DNA of 6,821 nucleotides, taken from Clostridia bacterium. Lineage in GTDB: Bacteria > Bacillota_A > Clostridia > Oscillospirales > Acutalibacteraceae. Position numbers and translations under genes: made by a program. The stretch's first letter is position 1; each line of letters opens with the position of its first letter. The stretch is taken from the NCBI GenBank assembly GCA_017445685.1, contig JAFSTS010000142.1, forward strand, positions 1 to 6,821, given 5' to 3'. The notes below the pieces were generated by a model. The model worked only from the letters and a program-made list of their open reading frames with translations, was not told where the DNA came from and did no database searches. Below are positions 1-6,821 of the stretch, piece by piece.

Positions 1-170
1 GCTGTTTTTTTGCCGGTAAGTGTCGCCGTACAAGTATTACTGCTATCTTTCACAGATGGATAATTATTGTACGGAAAAATGCATGTCGCAGCATTGGAAT
101 TTATCCCTATGGAAAAAACAACACTCAGAAAAACTGTTAAAACCAACAACATTGAAATAATCCTTTTCAT
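1..170 (-). CDS. Secreted protein of unknown function, N-terminal part only
   Basis: The gene starts at 170 and reads leftward off the window edge; 56 codons are visible with no stop. The start is well supported: a near-perfect AAAGGAGGT site precedes the ATG by 8 bases, and a consensus promoter lies further upstream. The product begins MKRIISMLLVLTVFLSVVFS, a classic Sec signal peptide: basic residues at 2-3, a hydrophobic core from about 4 to 22, then a polar NSNAA stretch suggesting signal peptidase cleavage after residue 27 or 28 (S-N-A or N-A-A). There is no lipobox cysteine at the cleavage point, so it is probably released or wall-associated rather than a lipoprotein. The visible mature part has Cys30 and Cys47, which could pair after export, and is rich in Thr, Ser and Asn. 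No family is recognised. It is divergent from the XRE gene and likely controlled by it (inference). It could be a wall protein, an enzyme or a peptide precursor; the missing C-terminus decides. Confidence 0.8.
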   Translation of the reverse strand, partial: MKRIISMLLVLTVFLSVVFSIGINSNAATCIFPYNNYPSVKDSSNTCTATLTGKKT

Positions 171-178
171 AGTGGCAA

Positions 179-184
179 CCTCCT
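179..184 (-). promoter_or_regulatory. Ribosome binding site of the secreted-protein gene
   Basis: AGGAGG on the minus strand, inside AAAGGAGGT, 8 bases before the ATG at 170. It is the strongest Shine-Dalgarno sequence among the genes in the window and fixes the start of this otherwise truncated gene. Confidence 0.85.
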
Positions 185-204
185 TTCTCTATGTATTTAT
201 AATA

Positions 205-221
205 TCTGCTTTTATTGCAGA
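205..221. promoter_or_regulatory. Third, weaker dyad (possible operator) in the divergent region
   Basis: Perfect 5-bp arms, TCTGC and GCAGA, flank a 7-base A/T spacer. Placed against the upstream 20-bp dyad (235-254), the block at 205-224 agrees at about 13 of 20 positions, mostly in the GCAGA half. It lies downstream of the predicted transcription start of the secreted-protein gene, so it could be an auxiliary operator or a weak leader hairpin. Chance cannot be excluded for such short arms in AT-rich DNA. Confidence 0.35.
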
Positions 222-234
222 AACTACCGTTTTC

Positions 235-254
235 TTGTCTATTATAGCAGACAA
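235..254. promoter_or_regulatory. 20-bp operator-like dyad 1, covering the minus-strand -10 box
   Basis: The sequence is TTGTCTATTATAGCAGACAA, with perfect 6-bp outer arms TTGTCT and AGACAA and 16 of 20 positions self-complementary. It matches dyad 2 (263-282) at 16 of 20 positions, including both ends. The -10 hexamer of the divergent promoter (241-246) lies wholly inside it, so a bound protein would block promoter melting. The likely ligand is the adjacent XRE protein (inference); a BlaI/CopY-type repressor encoded elsewhere is the main alternative. Confidence 0.7.
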
Positions 255-269
255 TTTTTATTTTGTCAA
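241..269 (-). promoter_or_regulatory. Sigma-A promoter of the secreted-protein gene
   Basis: On the minus strand, a perfect -35 TTGACA (269-264) is followed by a 17-base spacer and a perfect -10 TATAAT (246-241). Transcription should start near 234, giving a leader of about 63 bases before the ATG at 170. A full-consensus promoter is usually strong, so its two hexamers being buried in operator-like dyads argues for tight repression rather than constitutive use. Confidence 0.85.
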
Positions 270-282
270 CTATCGTAGACAA
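263..282. promoter_or_regulatory. 20-bp operator-like dyad 2, covering the minus-strand -35 box
   Basis: The sequence is TTGTCAACTATCGTAGACAA, with 5-bp perfect outer arms and 16 of 20 positions self-complementary. It sits exactly 28 bp from dyad 1 in the same register, and the two share 16 of 20 bases. The -35 hexamer (264-269) is inside it. Together the two sites would cover both promoter elements of the divergent gene and lie 43-90 bases upstream of the XRE start. Confidence 0.7.
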
Positions 283-324
283 AATTTTCAAAAATTAGAT
301 TTAAAATGGGTTTCGGTGATGCAA

Positions 325-576
325 ATGATTCAATTTGAGAATAATGCTGTTGGGCGCGTAGTAAAACGAATCAGAAAACAAAAAGGGATGTCTCAAGAAG
401 TCTTGAGTGGTTTGGCAGAATTAGCCAGAAGTCATCTTGCGATGATAGAAACCGGACATAAACAGCCAAACTTTGAGACCATTTGGAAAATATCCAACGC
501 CTTTAATATGCCTCCTCACACACTGGTAGAATTAATTGAAAAAGAGATACAAAAAGAAAAAAATAGCGAGCTGTGA
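325..576 (+). CDS. Small XRE-family (Cro/C1-type) transcriptional regulator
   Basis: An 83-residue protein that is almost entirely one helix-turn-helix domain. Residues 8-70 (AVGRVVKRIRKQKGMSQEVL to VELI) carry the family hallmarks: an RxxxRKQKGMSQE lead-in, helix 2 around 23-30, recognition helix around 35-42 (RSHLAMIE), then the ETGHKQPNFETIWKIS turn with the typical E-x-G-x-x-x-P, and a NAFNMPP-L-EL close. The C-terminus is a short, charged Lys/Glu tail with no sensing domain, so any signal must come from a partner or its own abundance. The reading frame is open back to 67, but I choose the ATG at 325: GGTGAT at 315-320 matches the 3' part of the consensus Shine-Dalgarno at the spacing expected for it, and upstream codons would run through the operators. 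ATG 319 is the alternative (85 residues). It faces the secreted-protein gene across two strong dyads, implying a repressor of that gene and perhaps of itself (inference). Confidence 0.9.
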   Translation: MIQFENNAVGRVVKRIRKQKGMSQEVLSGLAELARSHLAMIETGHKQPNFETIWKISNAFNMPPHTLVELIEKEIQKEKNSEL

Positions 577-593
577 AATTTTTCCACAGCTCG
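551..593 (-). terminator. Rho-independent terminator shared by convergent genes
   Basis: Perfect 9-bp arms CGAGCTGTG (567-575) and CACAGCTCG (585-593) enclose a 9-base loop. Read on the minus strand, the stem is followed by CTATTTTTTTCTTTTT, a strong U-tract, so it ends the beta-galactosidase transcript 10 bases after its stop codon. Read on the plus strand, the same stem follows the XRE gene, but its downstream run (TTCTTCACTTT) is weaker. The plus-strand stem begins inside the last XRE codons and contains its TGA stop. Confidence 0.85.
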
Positions 594-602
594 TTCTTCA
601 CT

Positions 603-3749
<3,147 letters not shown>

Positions 3750-3757
3750 TTATTCTT

Positions 3758-3786
3758 TACTGGCAAATCAAACTAATTTGCTACTA
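3758..3786. promoter_or_regulatory. Operator-like dyad at the lacZ transcription start
   Basis: Perfect 6-bp arms GCAAAT (3763-3768) and ATTTGC (3776-3781) flank 7 bases. Extending outward gives 11-base arms agreeing at 9 positions (3758-3768 with 3776-3786). The predicted transcription start is about 3785, so the dyad covers roughly the first 25 transcribed bases, a normal place for a repressor. It does not resemble the TTGTC/GACAA dyads at 235-282, so a different regulator is implied, perhaps a sugar-responsive one encoded elsewhere. A leader hairpin is the alternative reading. Confidence 0.5.
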
Positions 3787-3791
3787 TAAAA

Positions 3792-3820
3792 ATTTTATCA
3801 AACTCATCTCTTAAAGTCAA
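3792..3820 (-). promoter_or_regulatory. Sigma-A promoter of lacZ
   Basis: On the minus strand, -35 TTGACT (3820-3815), a 17-base spacer, and -10 TAAAAT (3797-3792). One base off consensus in each hexamer. It starts lacZ transcription at about 3785, leaving a leader of about 50 bases. The -35 box begins two bases after the T-run of the secA terminator, so lacZ is insulated from secA and separately transcribed. Confidence 0.8.
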
Positions 3821-3821
3821 C

Positions 3822-3859
3822 AAAAAACTCAGGACGCTTCGATTTCGAAATGCCCTGAG
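3822..3859 (-). terminator. Rho-independent terminator of secA
   Basis: Twenty bases after the secA stop, the minus strand forms a stem starting with CTCAGG (3859-3854) and closing with CCTGAG (3833-3828). Inner pairing continues through the TTTCG/CGAAG region with one A-C mismatch and two wobbles, about 14 levels in all around a 4-base loop. Six T residues (3827-3822) follow directly. Confidence 0.9.
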
Positions 3860-3879
3860 CTGATTATAAAGATTTAGTT

Positions 3880-6624
3880 TTAATCGTCGTTCAAGACTGA
3901 GCCGCAGCACTTTTTATATTTTTTGCCGCTTCCGCAGGGGCAGGGATCGTTAGGTCCGACTTTTTTCGCCTTGTTTCTGACGGGCTGCTGCTTGACCGTT
4001 CCGTATGTTGAGCCGCCGCTTTCAGATGTGACCTTTACTGCCTGTTCGCGTTTTGTTTCGGACTCGTTCTTAACTCTGACAGTGAGCATGAGGCGTACAG
4101 TATCTTCACGAATACTGATTCGCATTTCCTCAAACATATCATAGCCTTCTTCACGGTAAGCGATGATCGGCTGCTGCTGACCGTAAGCTCTGAGGCTGAT
4201 TCCGCGCTTGAGCTCTTCCATTGCGTCGATATGATCCATCCACTTGGTATCAACATTACGAAGAAGGATCATTCTTTCAAGCGCTCTCATAAGCTCGGAG
4301 CCCATCTCCTGCTCGCGCTGCTCGTAAAGCTCGTTTCCTCTGGAAAGAAGGAGATCTTTCGCCTCTTCCGGATTGAATGAGTCAACATCTTCAAAGTCGC
4401 TTTCAACCGTAAGCCAGCCTTTGAATTTTTCTTTGAGTCCGTCGATATTCCATGTGTCTCTCGGATTTGACTTAGGACAATAGAAATCGACTGAATCGTT
4501 AATGCAGTCCTCCATCATGTTGAGGATAGACGGCTTAAGATCTTCGCCGTCAAGCACCATGTTTCTCTGCTTATAAATGATCTCACGCTGACGATTCATT
4601 ACATCGTCGTATTCAAGAACACTCTTACGGGCGGCGAAGTTTCTCGCTTCAACCTGTTTCTGCGCTCTTTCGATAGACTTGGAAACCATGTTGGAGGTAA
4701 TCGGCATATCATCGGGAGTATTGAGCGTGTTCATGACCGTTGACAGCCTTTCACCGCCGAAAAGTCTCATCAACTCGTCGTCAAGGGAAAGATAGAATCT
4801 GCTTTCACCGGGGTCACCCTGACGGCCTGAACGGCCGCGCAACTGGGTGTCGATTCGGCGTGAATCATGGCGCTCTGTGCCGATGATGAAAAGTCCGCCT
4901 GCATCGCGCACCTTCTGCGCTTCATCGGCTATTTCATCCTTATATTTCTTTTCAAGACGCTTAAATTCCTCTCGCGCATTGATGATATCCTCGTTATCTG
5001 TCTCGGCAAAGCCTGTTGCTTCGCTGATAAGCTCCTCGTCAAACTGCATACGGCGCATTTCGGCTTTTGCAAGATATTCGGGGTTTCCTCCGAGCATGAT
5101 GTCAGTGCCTCGTCCCGCCATGTTCGTAGCGATCGTTACTGCGCCGTACTTACCTGCCTGAGCGACGATCTCGGCTTCTTTATCGTGGAATTTAGCGTTG
5201 AGCACTTCGTGCTTGATCCCGCGCTTTTTAAGAAGCTTTGAAAGTATCTCGGATTTTTCAATCGAAATTGTACCTACAAGCACAGGCTGTCCTTTTTCGT
5301 GACACTTTTCGATCTGATCCATGACTGCGTTATATTTTGCGTCTACAGTCTTGTAAATCTCGTCGTGATGATCCTGACGAACTACAGGTTTGTTCGTCGG
5401 AGTTTCGATGACATCAAGGCTGTATATTTCCTGAAATTCCACGCTTTCGGTCATAGCTGTACCGGTCATGCCGGAAAGCTTGTCGTAAAGTCGGAAGTAA
5501 TTCTGGAAAGTGATCGTGGCAAGCGTTTTGCTTTCATGCTCGACCTTTACGCCCTCTTTGGCTTCGATAGCCTGATGAAGACCTTCGTTATATCTTCTGC
5601 CGAGCATGATACGGCCGGTAAATTCGTCAACGATGAGAACTTCGCCGTCTTTTACGACATAGTCGATATCCTTTGTCATTACGCCGATAGCTTTGATCGC
5701 CTGGTTGATGTGATGCTGGATCGTCATGTTTTCGGCATCCATAAGGTTTTCAAGGTTAAAGAACTCTTCCGCCTTTGCAACGCCTGTCTTTGTGAGCGTG
5801 GCAGTTCTCGCCTTTTCGTCAACGATAAAATCTCCGTCTGCCACATCTTCGGCATTTTCCTTGGAATCTATTTCCTTGACCTTTGCCATGGTTAGGCTCT
5901 TTGCAAAGGTGTTTGCAAGCTCGTAAAGCTGAGTTGATTCCTCGCCTCTGCCGGAAATGATAAGCGGAGTTCTCGCCTCGTCGATCAAAATCGAGTCAAC
6001 CTCGTCGACGATCGCAAAATTATGCTCGCGCTGAACTTTGTTTTCCTTGTACTGCACCATATTGTCACGAAGATAGTCAAAGCCCATCTCGTTGTTAGTG
6101 CCGTAAGTTATGTCTGCATTGTACGCTTCGCGTCTTTCCTCGTTTGTAAGTCCGTGGACAATAAGACCGACCTTAAGACCCATAAAACGATAAAGCTTGC
6201 CCATCCATTCAGAGTCGCGTCGCGCAAGGTAATCGTTGACCGTTACGATGTGAACGCCTTTTCCCGAAAGCGCGTTGAGGTAAGCCGGCAAGGTTGCAAC
6301 AAGCGTTTTACCTTCACCTGTTTTCATCTCGGCAATTCTGCCCTGATGGAGAATGATTCCGCCGACGATCTGAACGGGGAAATGACGCATTCCGAGAACT
6401 CTGTCCGAAGCCTCACGGCAGGCGGCAAATGCTTCCGGCAGGATATCGTCAAGAGTTTCACCGTTTTCAAGTCTCTGCTTAAATTCGGGAGTTTTTGCCT
6501 GAAGATCCTTGTCGGAAAGCTTTTTGTATTCCTCCTCATAGCTGAGGACTTTCTTTTTGAGCGGTTCTATTCTGTGAACTTCTTTCGTAGAATAGTCGCC
6601 GAAAATTGCTGTAAGTAAAGACAT
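3880..6624 (-). CDS. secA: Preprotein translocase ATPase SecA
   Basis: SecA is the motor that pushes unfolded preproteins through the SecYEG membrane channel; it acts at the inner face of the membrane. With the start at 6624 the product has 914 residues. It shows Walker A MKTGEGKT (100-107), Walker B DEVD (207-210), the preprotein cross-linking region (about 220-380), GRGTDI (504-509), the [20 protein letters not shown] block from about 581 with its arginine finger, the helical scaffold and wing (about 610-830), and a C-terminal zinc tail with Cys895, Cys897, Cys906 and Cys907 in a CxCx8CC pattern for SecB or ribosome contact. An acidic and charged insertion of about 60 residues (about 512-575) in the second nucleotide-binding fold accounts for much of the extra length over Bacillus SecA (841). 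The ORF is open to an ATG at 6642, but AGAGGT precedes ATG 6624 and the predicted transcription start is near 6648, so I use 6624. It is flanked by its own promoter and terminator. The usual Firmicute neighbour prfB does not follow it. Confidence 0.98.
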   Translation of the reverse strand: MSLLTAIFGDYSTKEVHRIEPLKKKVLSYEEEYKKLSDKDLQAKTPEFKQRLENGETLDDILPEAFAACREASDRVLGMRHFPVQIVGGIILHQGRIAEMKTGEGKTLVATLPAYLNALSGKGVHIVTVNDYLARRDSEWMGKLYRFMGLKVGLIVHGLTNEERREAYNADITYGTNNEMGFDYLRDNMVQYKENKVQREHNFAIVDEVDSILIDEARTPLIISGRGEESTQLYELANTFAKSLTMAKVKEIDSKENAEDVADGDFIVDEKARTATLTKTGVAKAEEFFNLENLMDAENMTIQHHINQAIKAIGVMTKDIDYVVKDGEVLIVDEFTGRIMLGRRYNEGLHQAIEAKEGVKVEHESKTLATITFQNYFRLYDKLSGMTGTAMTESVEFQEIYSLDVIETPTNKPVVRQDHHDEIYKTVDAKYNAVMDQIEKCHEKGQPVLVGTISIEKSEILSKLLKKRGIKHEVLNAKFHDKEAEIVAQAGKYGAVTIATNMAGRGTDIMLGGNPEYLAKAEMRRMQFDEELISEATGFAETDNEDIINAREEFKRLEKKYKDEIADEAQKVRDAGGLFIIGTERHDSRRIDTQLRGRSGRQGDPGESRFYLSLDDELMRLFGGERLSTVMNTLNTPDDMPITSNMVSKSIERAQKQVEARNFAARKSVLEYDDVMNRQREIIYKQRNMVLDGEDLKPSILNMMEDCINDSVDFYCPKSNPRDTWNIDGLKEKFKGWLTVESDFEDVDSFNPEEAKDLLLSRGNELYEQREQEMGSELMRALERMILLRNVDTKWMDHIDAMEELKRGISLRAYGQQQPIIAYREEGYDMFEEMRISIREDTVRLMLTVRVKNESETKREQAVKVTSESGGSTYGTVKQQPVRNKAKKVGPNDPCPCGSGKKYKKCCGSVLNDD

Positions 6625-6630
6625 AATTTC

Positions 6631-6636
6631 ACCTCT
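6631..6636 (-). promoter_or_regulatory. Ribosome binding site that decides the secA start
   Basis: AGAGGT on the minus strand ends 6 bases before the ATG at 6624. It lies inside the codons that would follow the upstream in-frame ATG at 6642, which has no ribosome site of its own and would be almost leaderless. This favours the MSLLTAIFG start over [10 protein letters not shown]. Confidence 0.85.
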
Positions 6637-6654
6637 CAACATATTAACCGCTTT

Positions 6655-6683
6655 ATTATACCATACGAAAAAAAGAATTTCAA
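6655..6683 (-). promoter_or_regulatory. Sigma-A promoter of secA with extended -10
   Basis: On the minus strand, -35 TTGAAA (6683-6678), a 17-base spacer ending in TGG, and a perfect -10 TATAAT (6660-6655). The TGn before the -10 makes it an extended -10 promoter. Upstream, 6684-6720 is very A/T-rich with A and T runs, like an UP element. The predicted start near 6648 gives a leader of about 24 bases. Confidence 0.85.
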
Positions 6684-6724
6684 TTAAATCATAGAAATTT
6701 TACAAATAACGATTTTTAAAAGTC

Positions 6725-6807
6725 AATTCCCAAAGTAAATTCCACAGTGGAATTTAGAAGTGGAATTTAATCTGGGAAGGAAAATGTGGTAGAATTTAGT
6801 CTGGGAA
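6725..6807. repeat. Cluster of short direct and inverted repeats upstream of secA
   Basis: A 16-base unit GAATTTAnTCTGGGAA occurs on the plus strand at 6763-6778 and 6792-6807 (29 bases apart, one difference), and inverted at about 6727-6742 with about 14 matches. A shorter unit GTGGAATTTA is at 6747-6756 and 6760-6769, 13 bases apart, with a looser copy GTGGTAGAATTTA at 6786-6798. The inverted copy (6727-6745) and the copy at 6760-6778 form 19-base arms with 17 matches. The array is more A+G-rich on the plus strand than the surroundings. It resembles the multiple transposase-binding repeats at the ends of some insertion sequences such as the IS21 family (inference), but could be a regulatory array or dispersed repeat. 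Confidence 0.6.
6736..6756. repeat. Perfect 10-bp-arm palindrome inside the repeat cluster
   Basis: TAAATTCCAC (6736-6745) and GTGGAATTTA (6747-6756) are exact reverse complements around a single central A. It joins the inverted repeat unit on the left to the direct units on the right, so it reads as two repeat arrays meeting head to head. Confidence 0.75.
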
Positions 6808-6821
6808 AGGAGGTCCCAGAC
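6799..6821 (+). promoter_or_regulatory. Hairpin with a Shine-Dalgarno sequence in the loop; possible start of a plus-strand gene
   Basis: Perfect 8-bp arms GTCTGGGA (6799-6806) and TCCCAGAC (6814-6821) enclose the 7-base loop AAGGAGG. On the plus strand the loop is an ideal ribosome site, and a start codon at usual spacing would fall at about 6821-6824, at or just beyond the window end. No T-run follows on the minus strand, so it is not a minus-strand terminator. Whether a gene follows cannot be seen. Confidence 0.5.

Noticed and set aside
64..291. Minus-strand 75-codon ORF overlapping the divergent region.
   Set aside because: It runs through the promoter and dyads, has no ribosome site, and is in a different frame from the well-supported signal-peptide gene.
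235..300. A plus-strand promoter for the XRE gene, for example TTGCAG at 215 with TATTAT at 240, or TTGTCA at 263.
   Set aside because: Spacers are off (19 bases) or the -10 match is poor, so no plus-strand promoter is annotated, although one must exist nearby if the gene is expressed.
67..324. The XRE reading frame is open upstream to an ATG at 67, giving a 169-residue protein with a hydrophobic stretch.
   Set aside because: The added N-terminus is encoded by the antisense of the signal-peptide gene and by the operator/promoter region, has no ribosome site, and the HTH domain begins just after the ATG at 325.
5299..5895. Plus-strand ORFs of about 200 codons antisense to secA (also at 6022-6618).
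   Set aside because: They mirror highly conserved SecA sequence and show no domain, promoter or ribosome site; they are shadows.
6625..6642. Upstream ATG that would add MLRGEI to SecA.
   Set aside because: These codons contain the ribosome site for the ATG at 6624, the upstream ATG lacks one, and it lies only about 6 bases from the predicted transcription start.
6799..6821. The edge hairpin as a terminator of a gene upstream of secA.
   Set aside because: On the minus strand the stem is followed by TAAATTCTACC with no T-run, unlike the two clear terminators in this window.

Overview
The window reads as chromosomal DNA from a Gram-positive, low-to-mid GC Firmicute, most likely a gut or rumen clostridium of the Ruminococcaceae/Oscillospiraceae type. 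The reasons are strong AGGAGG-type ribosome sites, near-consensus sigma-A promoters with 17-bp spacers, a clostridial-style SecA of about 914 residues with a zinc tail, and a LacZ-type GH2 beta-galactosidase with 'MENSLGNF' after its nucleophile. The genus is inferred from style, not from a database match.

Layout from left to right. (1) Positions 1-170, minus: the N-terminal 56 codons of a secreted protein of unknown function, cut by the window edge. (2) Positions 171-324: a divergent control region. It has a consensus minus-strand promoter (TTGACA-17-TATAAT) whose -35 and -10 each lie inside one of two near-identical 20-bp dyads, plus a third weaker dyad downstream of the start of transcription. 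(3) Positions 325-576, plus: an 83-residue XRE-type DNA-binding protein, the obvious candidate to bind those dyads. (4) Positions 551-593: a hairpin terminator shared by the convergent XRE and beta-galactosidase genes. (5) Positions 603-3734, minus: a complete 1043-residue cytoplasmic GH2 beta-galactosidase with its own promoter and a dyad placed like an operator. (6) Positions 3822-3859: the secA terminator, whose T-run nearly touches the beta-galactosidase -35 box. (7) Positions 3880-6624, minus: complete secA with its own promoter at 6655-6683. (8) Positions 6725-6821: a dense cluster of short direct and inverted repeats ending in a hairpin with a perfect Shine-Dalgarno sequence in its loop. 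It is not explained by secA and may be the end of a mobile element or the leader of a plus-strand gene starting just outside the window.

The genes look like separate transcription units rather than one operon: each minus-strand gene has its own promoter and the two complete ones are followed by hairpin terminators. SecA is housekeeping (protein export). The beta-galactosidase is an orphan sugar hydrolase with no transporter or regulator in view. The secreted protein and the XRE regulator probably form a small self-regulated pair. The least ordinary parts are the repressor-promoter architecture at 205-282 and the repeat cluster at 6725-6821. No previously undescribed system can be proven from this window alone.
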